The translations under genes were made by a program, and so were the position numbers. This document shows, piece after piece, positions 9,115-17,557 of a stretch of 64,000 nt of DNA; within the stretch, counting starts at the first letter, position 1, and every line of letters begins with the position of its first letter. The stretch is taken from the NCBI RefSeq assembly GCF_003412455.1, contig NZ_QTJU01000004.1:186001-250000 (forward strand), in the 5' to 3' direction. The notes below the pieces were generated by a model that was not told the DNA's origin, searched no databases, and saw only the letters and a program-made list of their open reading frames with translations. This stretch comes from Deminuibacter soli (GTDB lineage Bacteria > Bacteroidota > Bacteroidia > Chitinophagales > Chitinophagaceae).

Positions 9115-9151
9115 AAAAAAAGAACAGGCTTCCATTGGAGCCTGTTCTTTT
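9115..9151 (-). terminator. Terminator of tRNA-Arg copy 1
   Basis: AGAACAGGCT at 9121-9130 pairs perfectly with AGCCTGTTCT at 9139-9148; on the minus strand it is followed by TTTTTT and lies 4 nt behind the tRNA. Confidence 0.8.
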
Positions 9152-9154
9152 AAG

Positions 9155-9228
9155 TGATCCTGTCAGGATTCAAACCTGAAACCTTCTCATCCGTAGTGAG
9201 ATGCTCTATTCAGTTGAGCTACAGAACC
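9155..9228 (-). tRNA. tRNA-Arg (anticodon ACG), copy 1
   Basis: 74 nt that fold as a cloverleaf: acceptor GGTTCTG/CAGGATC (two G-U pairs), D-stem GCTC/GAGC, anticodon stem TCTCA/TGAGA with loop CTACGGA, T-stem TCAGG/CCTGA, T-loop TTTGAAT, discriminator A, no encoded CCA. The anticodon ACG, read as ICG after deamination, decodes CGU, CGC and CGA. A TATATTTG box lies 18 nt upstream and a terminator follows. Confidence 0.95.
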
Positions 9229-9245
9229 AATCCTGTTTGGGGGTG

Positions 9246-9253
9246 CAAATATA
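9246..9253 (-). promoter_or_regulatory. Minus-7 box TATATTTG of tRNA-Arg copy 1
   Basis: Exact TAnnTTTG match with the same sequence and 18-nt offset as at the second tRNA-Arg gene, which supports it as the tRNA promoter. Confidence 0.65.
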
Positions 9254-9393
9254 GGGGTTTATCATCGTTAGTAAAAAAATAATTGCCAAACCATAATAAT
9301 AAATGCTTATTTATGGGTAAATTTCTATCAGGCAAACACCAGCGAATATGCAATGGCGCGTTTTGCTGCATGCCTGCTTAAACATCAGCCCGT

Positions 9394-10293
9394 ATGAAAT
9401 TTACCGGTATTGGATTTTTGCTTTGCTTGTTTAGCTGCAACTTTCTTTTTAGTCAACAGCCAGGCAATGATCTGTTATTGATCCAGAAGCACAATGCAAA
9501 AATGTCGCAATACCTGCTGCAAAAGAATATCAATGGATTGAAAACATTATTCGCAGCGGGCGCTATTGTTATGCCTGAATACCATCCGGCCATATACAGC
9601 AACGAAAGCATATTCAACTACTATCAATCCTGGTTCGACAGCACCACCACGCGTCTTTATCAAAAGCATACACTGGATGTTCAGCGTTCCGGAAACTACT
9701 ATATAGAAACTGGCGCTTTTACCTGGCAGTTCAGCAAACAGAACAATACCACCACTTATACAGGCAAATACCTTACAGTATGGGAAAGAACGGATACCCT
9801 TTTTCAAATAGCCGGCACTGCCTGGGGCGCTGACCGGCCTATTGCGCCAAATACTTTTTTATTTTCCCGTAAAGACCTGGCAGATCCCGTTCCAGTCCCG
9901 CCGGCAAGCCAATTAACAACCGCACTGGCGCAAAGAAATGAGGGCATTACCACGTTGGTTAAAAACCGGCAGGGTCAACAACATGCATTACAATATTTCA
10001 CCAACGATGCCATGTATCTTACGTATGATAGCCCTGTGTTTTCAGGAATAAAAGACATTTGTAATTACTTCAGTGAACACGAGAAGCCCGGAGATGTAAT
10101 GGTAGATTCGTTAAAAATTTCCGCAAGCAAAATCATAGATGCCGGTACACTCAAAATAGAATTTGGTTACTATACCATTGATGTACGATGGCAAGGAGGC
10201 GGCGGTCGCTTCACAGGCAAAAGCATTAATATCTGGCGAAAAGAAGAAGACGGTTCATATAAGCTGTTCAGGCAAATGGTTAACCACACCTGA
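9394..10293 (+). CDS. Secreted protein with two tandem NTF2/SnoaL-like domains
   Basis: 299 aa with a Sec signal peptide (MKFTGIGFLLCLFSCNFLFSQ, cleaved after FSQ or at the LFSC lipobox-like site). Two half-size repeats follow, ~residues 28-155 and ~168-297. Each has the SnoaL/DUF4440 pattern: an N-terminal helix, a GLKTLFAAGAIVMPEYHP or QYFTNDAMYLTYDSP segment, and C-terminal strands with a Trp (YLTVWERTD, SINIWRKEEDGSYKL). The fold binds small molecules or catalyses isomerisation in various families, but no catalytic set is clear here. It is monocistronic between two tRNA genes on the opposite strand. Role unknown. Confidence 0.75.
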   Translation: MKFTGIGFLLCLFSCNFLFSQQPGNDLLLIQKHNAKMSQYLLQKNINGLKTLFAAGAIVMPEYHPAIYSNESIFNYYQSWFDSTTTRLYQKHTLDVQRSGNYYIETGAFTWQFSKQNNTTTYTGKYLTVWERTDTLFQIAGTAWGADRPIAPNTFLFSRKDLADPVPVPPASQLTTALAQRNEGITTLVKNRQGQQHALQYFTNDAMYLTYDSPVFSGIKDICNYFSEHEKPGDVMVDSLKISASKIIDAGTLKIEFGYYTIDVRWQGGGGRFTGKSINIWRKEEDGSYKLFRQMVNHT

Positions 10294-10326
10294 TGAGGCA
10301 GGCTGATCATTTCACCGCTGCCAAAT

Positions 10327-10356
10327 AAAAAAGCCCTCCGCTTGTGCAGAGGGCCT
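10327..10356 (-). terminator. Terminator of tRNA-Arg copy 2
   Basis: AGCCCTC pairs with GAGGGCC/T around CGCTTGTGCA; on the minus strand a T-run follows. It begins 3 nt past the tRNA 3' end. Confidence 0.75.
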
Positions 10357-10358
10357 TG

Positions 10359-10432
10359 TGACCCTGTCAGGATTCAAACCTGAAACCTTCTCATCCGTAG
10401 TGAGATGCTCTATTCAGTTGAGCTACAGAGCC
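10359..10432 (-). tRNA. tRNA-Arg (anticodon ACG), copy 2
   Basis: 74 nt, the same cloverleaf and ACG anticodon as copy 1. It differs only in the acceptor stem: GGCTCTG/CAGGGTC, where the third base pair is C-G instead of T-A, a compensatory change. No encoded CCA. TATATTTG lies 18 nt upstream. Confidence 0.95.
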
Positions 10433-10449
10433 ATTCCCTATTGGGGTTG

Positions 10450-10457
10450 CAAATATA
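10450..10457 (-). promoter_or_regulatory. Minus-7 box TATATTTG of tRNA-Arg copy 2
   Basis: Exact TAnnTTTG match, identical in sequence and offset to that of copy 1. A TTTTTTG lies about 16 nt further upstream and could be the minus-33 element. Confidence 0.65.
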
Positions 10458-10505
10458 AGAACGTTTTTGAAATCAAAAAATATCTTACTGCTTTTTTCAG
10501 TTTTT

Positions 10506-11282
10506 TTATTCGTAAATGCCTGCTGCTGTTTTTTCTGCAACAGATTTGGGCAGTAACCACACAAAAAAGGCAGCCAGTTTATTCAATGCACCGGTAATTA
10601 CTTCTTTTTTGCCTGCCAGCATGCCTTCCACCGCTATACGCGCTACGGTTTGGGGTGCCATATTGAATTTTTCTGCCGCTTTAATGGCTTTTGCACTGGT
10701 AATATTGGCCCTGCTGGCAAAATTGGTATCTGTTGCCCCAGGGCAAACACAGGTTACCGATACAGGGCTTTTGCGCAGCTCGTAGTGTAACCCCCTTGAA
10801 AACGTTAATACAAAGGCTTTAGAGGCTGCATACAGGCTTAGGTAGGGCACGGCCTGGTAAGCGGCAGAGCTGGCGATATTGAGGATATACGCTTTGGGCT
10901 GGGCCTTCAGCTGCGGCAATAACAAGGCGCACAGGTCAACCAGCACATTCATGTTCACCTGCATCATATTGTTGTTTTCGCTGAGGCTGTGTGTGCCAAA
11001 GACGCCGTTTAATCCATAACCGGCATTGTTTACCAGTACACTGATGTCGAATTTGTTTTGCGTGCACCAGTTAAACACTTCCTGTGCTGCATCGGGTTTG
11101 GATAAATCAATGGAGAGGTATTGTGCATCTACTTTGTGTGTGTGGCTGATTTCCTGCGCCGCAGCCTGCAGCTGGGTGCTGTCGCGGGCTATTAACAGTA
11201 CGTTGTATTGCCTGGCTGCCAGTTCGTTGGCTATGTCTTTTCCGATGCCTTTGCTGGCGCCGGTGATCAGTGCATATTTCAT
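10506..11282 (-). CDS. SDR-family NAD(P)-dependent oxidoreductase
   Basis: 258 aa, classical short-chain dehydrogenase. Motifs: TGASKGIG at residues 7-14 (nucleotide binding), NNAG at 85-88, S139 with Y151-x3-K155 as the catalytic set, and PG after the sheet (VCPGATDTNF). The ARDSTQL stretch after beta-2 with Arg suggests NADP(H). The C-terminus (LNKLAAFFVWLLPKSVAEK) is hydrophobic, like DltE/YqjQ-type SDRs that associate with membranes. The substrate cannot be read from sequence. Monocistronic, with a near-consensus TAACCTTG just upstream at 11286-11293. Confidence 0.88.
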   Translation of the reverse strand: MKYALITGASKGIGKDIANELAARQYNVLLIARDSTQLQAAAQEISHTHKVDAQYLSIDLSKPDAAQEVFNWCTQNKFDISVLVNNAGYGLNGVFGTHSLSENNNMMQVNMNVLVDLCALLLPQLKAQPKAYILNIASSAAYQAVPYLSLYAASKAFVLTFSRGLHYELRKSPVSVTCVCPGATDTNFASRANITSAKAIKAAEKFNMAPQTVARIAVEGMLAGKKEVITGALNKLAAFFVWLLPKSVAEKTAAGIYE

Positions 11283-11351
11283 ACTGCAAGGTTAGGGATT
11301 TTTTGTTTAGGTGGTATCCGCCGTTGGCGGAGCGTGTCTTCTTGAGTGAAT

Positions 11352-11439
11352 GGTGAATAGTGAATAGTGAATTTTTTCGGAGCGGAGCAACAGAGCGGAT
11401 TACTGTTTTTTATTCACTATTGCCTATTCACTATTCACC
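11352..11439. repeat. Long imperfect inverted repeat of GTGAATAGTGAAT words
   Basis: Left arm 11352-11372 is a run of GTGAATA units; the right arm 11412-11439 is its near-complement (ATTCACTATT, CTATTCACC) with a ~40-nt spacer. The same words recur near 14515 and 59015. Confidence 0.75.
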
Positions 11440-11459
11440 TGTTTTGCCGCAGGCAAAAC

Positions 11460-11481
11460 AAAAAAGCCCCGGAGGGCTCTT
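11460..11481 (-). terminator. Terminator of the PhyH-type gene
   Basis: AGCCC-CGG-AGGGCT hairpin, followed on the minus strand by TTTTTT; about 50 nt past the dioxygenase stop codon. Confidence 0.65.
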
Positions 11482-11528
11482 TGCAATAATGTATGTTGGG
11501 TGGTTGTATAAGGGAAAGCAGGAATGGG

Positions 11529-12347
11529 TTACCTGGTAATGCCTTTCGTGGTAAAGCGATGGTAAAAAGGTGTTTTGCTGTGCTCGTCTTTGGGTTTGTA
11601 TTTGCCCGTGATAAACGGGATATACATTACCCTGCGGCGGCTTTTTTCACCAATATGGGGCGATTGTTGTACCCTGTGCCATAAGCGGCCATCATGCACC
11701 GATAAATCGCCTGCATGCATGTTAAAACCTACTTCGCGGTTGTCGGGATTATTGTCTACGAAATACTTTTTGGCAAACAGCAGTTTAAACATGTTCTGTT
11801 TGTGTGTGCCGGGTATTACGCGCAGGCCGCCGTTTTCGTAGGGGCAGTCGTCCAGGTGTACCCCCACATTGAGCATAGGCATAATTTTCTGGCCCAGGAA
11901 CAGGTCTCTCGGGGCATCGGTATGCCAGCCCATTTGCGAAAAGCTGCTGTTTTCTGTGCGTACGTAGTTATTGAAAACCAGGCCGTCTTTTTCGTTTTCA
12001 CCTATACGGCCTTCGTACGGGTACAGTAAATCGAGCAGTATTTTAATGCGCGGGTTATTGATTAATTCGTGTAATGGATCGCTGTATAAAGAAGAAAAAC
12101 AGAGCCTTTGTATGGTAGGCGCTCCTTTTTCATCTTTACCGTATTTCAGTGGTATGCCGTTTATTTTATCCTTTCCCTCCCTTATCCACATTTCCTCCAG
12201 CCGCTTGCCTTCAGACAGGTAAAGTTGTACAAGTTCCTGGCTAATAAAATTCCGGAATACAATGAAGCCATTTTTATGAAAAAATTCTACCTGTTCTTCA
12301 GTCAGTTGATCTCCAAGTGTAAAATCAGGTACTTCAAAGTTTCTCAT
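11529..12347 (-). CDS. Phytanoyl-CoA dioxygenase (PhyH) family Fe(II)/2-oxoglutarate oxygenase
   Basis: 272 aa. An N-terminal helix with FFHKNGFIVFRNF is typical of PhyH. The metal triad is probably H142 and D144 (GWHTDAPRD) with H224 (DGRLWHRV), and the following Arg cluster (KSRRRVMYIPF) would bind 2-oxoglutarate. GGLRVIPGTHKQ is the family signature between them. Members hydroxylate lipids, amino acids or natural products; the substrate here is unknown. Monocistronic with its own terminator. Confidence 0.88.
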   Translation of the reverse strand: MRNFEVPDFTLGDQLTEEQVEFFHKNGFIVFRNFISQELVQLYLSEGKRLEEMWIREGKDKINGIPLKYGKDEKGAPTIQRLCFSSLYSDPLHELINNPRIKILLDLLYPYEGRIGENEKDGLVFNNYVRTENSSFSQMGWHTDAPRDLFLGQKIMPMLNVGVHLDDCPYENGGLRVIPGTHKQNMFKLLFAKKYFVDNNPDNREVGFNMHAGDLSVHDGRLWHRVQQSPHIGEKSRRRVMYIPFITGKYKPKDEHSKTPFYHRFTTKGITR

Positions 12348-12588
12348 TGCCTAACTAGTTAAAATAGCTTATTAAATTATTACAAAATTGTGAAGTTTAA
12401 ATTAAAAATTGACATTGCAATTTTTTTTTAGTAATATCTTAATCCGTTATAATCTATAACATTTGTTCTTCTTGGGTTTTATTGGTAGAAAATAAGCGCA
12501 GAAAACTTTTTTTAACAGCTATTCTGCACCTGTATAAACGTTCATTTTAATCAATTGCATTTATCTTGCGCCACTAATTCTTTTTCCC

Positions 12589-13683
12589 TTGAGGAATCAA
12601 ACCCTGCTTACTGTACTGTGCCTGCTGCTGCTTGTTTCCACGTCTGTGATCGCCCAAACCGATACGCTGTCGCCACCGCGTAAAAACCTGCTGGTGTTTC
12701 CCGTAGTGGCCAAATCCATCGAAACCAGCTGGTCGTTTGGCTCCGTAGTGTCCTGGACCTACAAAACGGCGCGGAAAGATACGCTTTCCCGCACGTCGAA
12801 CCTGCAGGGATTGGGTTTATACTCCCTTCAGCACCAGTTTATTGCGGCCATTAACGGCAGTGTTTACTTCCCCAAAGAGCATTACATCCTCAATCACCAG
12901 CTTTCGTACAGCGCCTTCCCCGATAAATTCTGGGGCCTTGGCAATGCTTCACCCGATTCAGCTGAAGAAGCATACAAATTCAAACAATATTATATATACC
13001 TGCACCTGATGCGCAAAATAGGCCGCAACTGGTTTGCCGGTGTTTTATACGAGCAGCAGCGGTTGCTGAGCCTCGAATACAAACCCGGCGGGTTGTTCGA
13101 CCAGGAAAAAGTACCCGGCAAAAACGGTTACCTGGTATCGGGACTGGGTTTAAGCCTTACTTACGATAACCGTACCAATGCTTTCTCCCCGTCGAAAGGA
13201 ACCTTTGCACAGGTATATTTTAACCATTTCGATTCTTATCTCGGGTCAGACTTCAAGTATACCAATATTGTGGTAGACTTCCGTCAGTACCTCCGTATTT
13301 ATAAAGAGCAGGTGCTGGCCCTGCAGCTGTTCGATTTCTCGAATTTCGGCGGCGCGGTGCCATTGCGCAGCCTGGCTTCGTTTGGCGGCTCAAACAGCAT
13401 GCGCGGTTACTACGATGGCCGTTACCGCGACAAACAGCAGCTGGTGTTGCAGAGCGAGTACCGTATCCCGGTATACCGCCGCTGGGGTGCCGTAGCATTT
13501 GCCGGTATTGGCGATGTGGCTTCGTCACCTGCTGCGTATGAGCTTAAAACGTTAAAATATTCTTACGGCGGGGGCATTCGCTTTGCGCTGGATACAAAAG
13601 AAAAACTGAACCTGCGCCTTGACTATGGCTTTGCGCGCGGACATAATTCCGGTTTGTATTTTCAGCTGGGTGAGGCGTTTTAA
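12589..13683 (+). CDS. BamA/TamA (Omp85)-like outer-membrane beta-barrel protein
   Basis: 364 aa from a TTG start (no ATG gives the signal peptide; the leader LLTVLCLLLLVSTSVIAQ follows directly). No POTRA domains are evident; the protein is nearly all barrel. FGGSNSMRGYYDGRYRDK near residues 265-282 is the Omp85 loop-6 motif. Alternating strands end in the aromatic C-terminal residue (QLGEAF) recognised by the BAM machinery. Bacteroidota have short POTRA-less members of unknown function. Upstream TATCTTGC at 12562-12569 is a degenerate minus-7 box. Confidence 0.85.
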   Translation: MRNQTLLTVLCLLLLVSTSVIAQTDTLSPPRKNLLVFPVVAKSIETSWSFGSVVSWTYKTARKDTLSRTSNLQGLGLYSLQHQFIAAINGSVYFPKEHYILNHQLSYSAFPDKFWGLGNASPDSAEEAYKFKQYYIYLHLMRKIGRNWFAGVLYEQQRLLSLEYKPGGLFDQEKVPGKNGYLVSGLGLSLTYDNRTNAFSPSKGTFAQVYFNHFDSYLGSDFKYTNIVVDFRQYLRIYKEQVLALQLFDFSNFGGAVPLRSLASFGGSNSMRGYYDGRYRDKQQLVLQSEYRIPVYRRWGAVAFAGIGDVASSPAAYELKTLKYSYGGGIRFALDTKEKLNLRLDYGFARGHNSGLYFQLGEAF

Positions 13684-13730
13684 ATGTGGTTAAGCGGCAG
13701 TTCTGTCACGGGGGTACGGAAGAAGCTATA

Positions 13731-14393
13731 TCAGGCAGCAGGATCGAGGTCGCGCTGCGCCAGTTTTTTTGCCAGTACATAACAGCCGGTTGTAAACAAT
13801 GGTGCTGCCAGCACATCACTGGTATAATGCACATGCTGCAGCAATACCAGGAAGCCTACCACTACTGTAGAAGCGAGTGCAATATACTTGTCGGTTTTCT
13901 TTTCAAGACATAAAAATATCAGGAACTGTGTGCCGGTATGCCCCGAGAAAAAAAGATCTTTTGTTATAAACGTTTGGCCGTAACAAAGATTGCTCAATGG
14001 GTCCATCAGCGGAATTAAGCCGTGTGGCGGGTTTAAAGGCACCAGTGATATAGTAAGTACCCTGGCCAGGCAAAGTACCACAAATCCATAACAAAAAGTA
14101 AGCAGCATTACAGGCTTGCGGATGGCGCGGTTTAATGCAAACAGGGCCATGCCCCAGATAAGGATAAACAAGGGTATCGATACATCGCGCGGGGTTAACA
14201 AATCCAGCACAGGATCGGCCAGCTGATAACCTTCTCTTTTTTCGATGTGATGAAAAAACATGGGGAAACACACGAGCACAAGAACGAGCGCAACGCTAAC
14301 AGTCATCAGCCGTCTCTTAAAGTACAGCTGTTGCCACGCAGATTTCCATTGCTCTTTAAGGAGGGCAGTGTTTAATTTGTTGGTTGTTTGCAT
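13731..14393 (-). CDS. PAP2-like membrane phosphatase (sphingomyelin-synthase-like C-terminal motif)
   Basis: 220 aa with about six membrane segments (first LMTVSVALVLVLVCFPMFF, last TTGCYVLAKKL). KDLFFSGHTGTQF and HVHYTSDVLAAP give the SGHT and HxxxD parts of the PAP2_C catalytic set, as in sphingomyelin synthase-like and ceramide-phosphate enzymes. Bacteroidota make sphingolipids, so a phospholipid headgroup reaction is plausible. The exact substrate is not determined. It is convergent with the barrel gene upstream. Confidence 0.82.
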   Translation of the reverse strand: MQTTNKLNTALLKEQWKSAWQQLYFKRRLMTVSVALVLVLVCFPMFFHHIEKREGYQLADPVLDLLTPRDVSIPLFILIWGMALFALNRAIRKPVMLLTFCYGFVVLCLARVLTISLVPLNPPHGLIPLMDPLSNLCYGQTFITKDLFFSGHTGTQFLIFLCLEKKTDKYIALASTVVVGFLVLLQHVHYTSDVLAAPLFTTGCYVLAKKLAQRDLDPAA

Positions 14394-14530
14394 ACTATTC
14401 TACCGGCAGCATATTGCAGCTAATACTACAGGTTGGGCGATAAAAATAACAAAAAGTTCATAACAAAGATTTTTTTTAACAGGAGCGGCGTGGGAGTTGG
14501 GGAGATCACGGTGAATAGTCAATAGTGAAT

Positions 14531-14560
14531 AAAAAAGCCGCCACTGTTGCGTGGCGGCTT
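14531..14560 (-). terminator. Terminator downstream of the NagB fusion
   Basis: AAGCCGCCAC-TGTTGC-GTGGCGGCTT is a perfect 10-bp stem with TTTTTT behind it on the minus strand, about 95 nt past the stop codon. Confidence 0.75.
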
Positions 14561-14564
14561 TCGG

Positions 14565-14650
14565 GAATCGACAGTCGACAGTCGAGACGATCTCAGCGAG
14601 TTTATTGGTGAATGGTGACAATGGAACAATTAAACAATGCAACCATTGAA
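14565..14650. repeat. TCGACAGTCGA element plus CAATGGAAC-type words
   Basis: ATCGACAGTCGACAGTCGAG at 14567-14586 belongs to the dispersed inverted-repeat family (TCGAC-A-GTCGA). CAATGGAACAATTAAACAAT follows at 14619-14638, the same low-complexity word type as at 33090, 48550 and 61430. Confidence 0.65.
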
Positions 14651-14654
14651 CCTT

Positions 14655-16556
14655 CTAGTAATGCCATCTTACGAAGGCTTCCATGGCTGCGTATTGCGAC
14701 AGGCCCAGCTGTGCGTACAGGTTGGCGGTGTTGCTGTTGCGGTCTTCGGCTCTTTGCCAGAACTCGCGGTTGTCGCTGCCCTGGAAAGGCACCATGTCTT
14801 TCTGGCTCTGGTGAATGAAAATGCCGTAGCGTTTTTTCATTACCTGGTCGGGGCTCATCGGTATCGCCATTTCAATATCGGCAATATCCCATTCCTGCCA
14901 TGCGCCTTTGTACAGCCATACCCAGCAATCTTTCACCCATTCGTCACCTGCTGCTTTAATACGGCGCAGGCTTTCGAAAATAATGTCCAGGCAAACTTTG
15001 TGTGTGCCATGCGGGTCGGCCAGGTCACCTGCGCAATATACCTGTTGTGGTTTCAGTTCGCGCAGCAGTTCTATGGTAATGCGGATATCTTCTTCACCCA
15101 TCGGATTTTTTTCGATGGTGCCTGTTTCATAAAAAGGCAGGTTCATAAAATGCCAGTTGCCTTCTTTCAAACCCACATAACGGCAGGTTGCCTTGGCTTC
15201 ACAACGCCTGATCAGTCCTTTGATAGAACGGATCTCTTTTGTATCTATCGCATTTTTCTTTTTGCCTGCCAGGAATTTCTGTGCATCGGCCAGCACCTGT
15301 TTGCTGGTATTGCTGCCGTCTATGTTAAACATGTCTTCAAAGCCCACGGTAAAATCGAGGAAGCGTGTTACAAATTCATCGGTAACGGCAATGTTGCCGC
15401 TGGTTTGATACGCCACATGCACATCATGCCCCTGGTCGTGCAGGCGCATAAACGTACCGCCCATGCTGATGATATCATCATCGGGGTGTGGTGAAAATAT
15501 CAGGCTGCGTTTGGGGTAAGGTGTGCTGCGTTCGGGGTGTGCAGGTATCACTGCATTGGGTTTGCCGCCGGGCCAGCCGGTAATGCTGTCGCGCAGCAGG
15601 TAATACACCTGCAGGTTTATTTCGTATACATCGCCTTTTTCAACCAGCAGATCGCTTAAGCCGTTTTCGGTATAATCGGCTGCGGTAAGGCTCAGTACGG
15701 GTTTCTCGAGTTTCAGTGCCATGTGTACCACGGCGCTTTTAATCATGGCAGGTGTCCATTCCACTTCACCGGCCAGCCAGGGGCTTTTAAAGCGGGTTAA
15801 GTCGCCTGCAGCGGCTTCGTCGAGCACAAAGGTTACGTTGTTGTGCTGTTGCAGGATGCTGGCAGGCACCTGTTCGGTTACATGGCCTTCTACCGATTTG
15901 GAGATGATAGGGCCTTTGCTGCCCCAGGCCATCAGCAAAATGCGTTTGGCTTTTAAAATGGTGCTGATGCCCATGGTGATAGCCATGCGCGGCACTTTGG
16001 CAATATTCTGGAACTCCCGCGCATTGGCCATGCGGGTGCTGTTATCGAGGTTGATTAACCTTGTTTTGGAAAAAATGCTGGAACCCGGTTCGTTAAAACC
16101 GATATGGCCGTTGTTGCCGATGCCCAGTATCTGCAGGTCAATGCCGCCGGCATCTTCAATCTGCTGCTCATAGCTGGCGCAATGTTCTTTTACTTTGTCT
16201 TTGGGTAATTCACCGTTGGGGATGTGAATATTGGCGGGGTTAATATCTACCTGGTTAAACAGGTGGCGGTGCATAAAGCTGTAATAGCTTTGCAGTGCCT
16301 CGCGCTCAAGCGGGTAATATTCATCGAGGTTGAAGGTGATTACATTTTTAAAGCTCAATCCTTCTTCCTTGTGCATACGCACCAGCTCTGCATACAGGCT
16401 GATAGGGGTAGAGCCTGTGGCCAAACCCAGCACAGCAGGTACGCCCGCCGCGTTTTTCTCCTTAATTAATGTCGCAATTTCCCGGGCTACGTATTTTGAT
16501 CCTTCCTTTGGTGTGGTAAAAATCTCAACGGGAATTTTTTCAAATGAATCAACCAT
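14655..16556 (-). CDS. nagB: Glucosamine-6-phosphate deaminase fused to a PIG-L-type deacetylase domain
   Basis: 633 aa. Residues ~1-270 are a NagB isomerase/deaminase: GLATGSTPISLYAEL (phosphate loop), FNLDEYYPL, GIGNNGHIGFNEPG, and the C-terminal part with FKSPWLAGE. NagB converts GlcN-6-P to fructose-6-P and ammonia. Residues ~345-600 form a PIG-L/LmbE fold with HPDDD at 357-361 and DPHGTHKV further on, the zinc site of GlcNAc de-N-acetylases. Such fusions are common in Bacteroidota and could also deacetylate an amino sugar. The activity of the second domain is inferred. The TTTGDP-like regulatory details cannot be read. It neighbours a SusCD/GH20 locus and likely serves it. Confidence 0.93.
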   Translation of the reverse strand: MVDSFEKIPVEIFTTPKEGSKYVAREIATLIKEKNAAGVPAVLGLATGSTPISLYAELVRMHKEEGLSFKNVITFNLDEYYPLEREALQSYYSFMHRHLFNQVDINPANIHIPNGELPKDKVKEHCASYEQQIEDAGGIDLQILGIGNNGHIGFNEPGSSIFSKTRLINLDNSTRMANAREFQNIAKVPRMAITMGISTILKAKRILLMAWGSKGPIISKSVEGHVTEQVPASILQQHNNVTFVLDEAAAGDLTRFKSPWLAGEVEWTPAMIKSAVVHMALKLEKPVLSLTAADYTENGLSDLLVEKGDVYEINLQVYYLLRDSITGWPGGKPNAVIPAHPERSTPYPKRSLIFSPHPDDDIISMGGTFMRLHDQGHDVHVAYQTSGNIAVTDEFVTRFLDFTVGFEDMFNIDGSNTSKQVLADAQKFLAGKKKNAIDTKEIRSIKGLIRRCEAKATCRYVGLKEGNWHFMNLPFYETGTIEKNPMGEEDIRITIELLRELKPQQVYCAGDLADPHGTHKVCLDIIFESLRRIKAAGDEWVKDCWVWLYKGAWQEWDIADIEMAIPMSPDQVMKKRYGIFIHQSQKDMVPFQGSDNREFWQRAEDRNSNTANLYAQLGLSQYAAMEAFVRWHY

Positions 16557-16716
16557 ATCATTAAATTTTTAATATATGCCAGCAGTGCTGTCTTTTCGGG
16601 AAAACCTTACTGCCACCATTGCTGCGCAACGTGCAGTTGTTTTCACTGTATACAAGTACGGCTGTTGACCTGTTAGCAGTACTTTACACCAAGGGGTATG
16701 CGATGTAAGTGAGTGG

Positions 16717-16724
16717 CAAAGGTA
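16717..16724 (-). promoter_or_regulatory. Minus-7 box TACCTTTG upstream of the NagB fusion
   Basis: Exact TAnnTTTG match 160 nt before the start codon, in the 200-bp gap behind the sigma-factor gene. It would give the fusion its own promoter with a long leader. Confidence 0.5.
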
Positions 16725-16756
16725 AATTGTAATGCGTAGCAACGAAACATTTTTTC

Positions 16757-17329
16757 TTAAATAGCACAAACGATTGCAGATAAAACAAGCATTAGTTTGC
16801 GCATGGCTTTAATGGCCTGGCTTAATAAATTGCGTGCTACCTGGTAGTTGATCTGCATTATTTCGCTGATCTCTTCGTACTCCATGTTTTTGTAGAAGCG
16901 GAGGTATACAATTTCACGCTGCCTGTTGCTGAGCTGGCTTAAAAGGGCAGCTATTTTTTCGGCCCTGGCCTTGTCTTCTTCGGCCTGTACCAGCAGGGTT
17001 TCGCGGTTAATGGCAAAAGGCATGTCCAGCACACTGTCGTCTGCCGGGTATATGATCTTTTTGTTATACAGCTTTTTGTATAGCTTATATTGAAGTGCTT
17101 TGAAAAGATAGGCGCGCAGGGAGCGGATGGATGATTTGTGTTTATTGCTCCATAATTCGGTAAACAGTTCCTGGATGGCATCTTCCAGCAGCGCTTTATC
17201 GGCTGTAAGCTTGCAGCCAAAGGTAAAGAGGTGCGGATAGTATTCCCTGAACAACAGCCGGAACGCCTGCTGGTCGCCGTTGAGTGCGTCCTGCCACCAT
17301 TGTGCATCATTGTTAGAAATCGCTGCCAA
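16757..17329 (-). CDS. ECF-type RNA polymerase sigma-70 factor
   Basis: 190 aa. Region 2 (FRLLFREYYPHLFTFGCKL, LLEDAIQELFTELW) and region 4 (LSNRQREIVYLRFYKNMEYEEISEIM, VARNLLSQAIKAMRKL) are clear and there is no region 3, so it is an ECF factor. In Bacteroidota such factors are controlled by a FecR anti-sigma that senses the loaded SusC. Here the FecR gene starts 229 bp away in the opposite direction, so the pair is divergent, not co-transcribed. The likely regulon is the adjacent susCD operon. The C-terminus LMLVLSAIVCAI is unusually hydrophobic. Confidence 0.92.
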   Translation of the reverse strand: MAAISNNDAQWWQDALNGDQQAFRLLFREYYPHLFTFGCKLTADKALLEDAIQELFTELWSNKHKSSIRSLRAYLFKALQYKLYKKLYNKKIIYPADDSVLDMPFAINRETLLVQAEEDKARAEKIAALLSQLSNRQREIVYLRFYKNMEYEEISEIMQINYQVARNLLSQAIKAMRKLMLVLSAIVCAI

Positions 17330-17557
17330 TCGCTAATACCGGGGTTTAATATGGAAAGATAAAGTTTTCACAGAATAATTGCTGTACAGAATGGCTGGTT
17401 TAAATAACAATGTTTAAACGCTTATCAGGCAATTGTTTAGGGAAAATAAAAAAATAAGTCCATGTGCCCAGCAAAGCATGCAAAAAATAAAAAAGAAAGT
17501 TTTTTGATTACAAAAGCGAAATAGGCTGTACTATTATTGTAAAGACGCATTTTTTTC

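Noticed and set aside
14637-15494. 285-aa plus-strand open frame opposite the NagB fusion
   Set aside because: Complete shadow of a well-supported gene with poor, Cys/Phe-rich composition.
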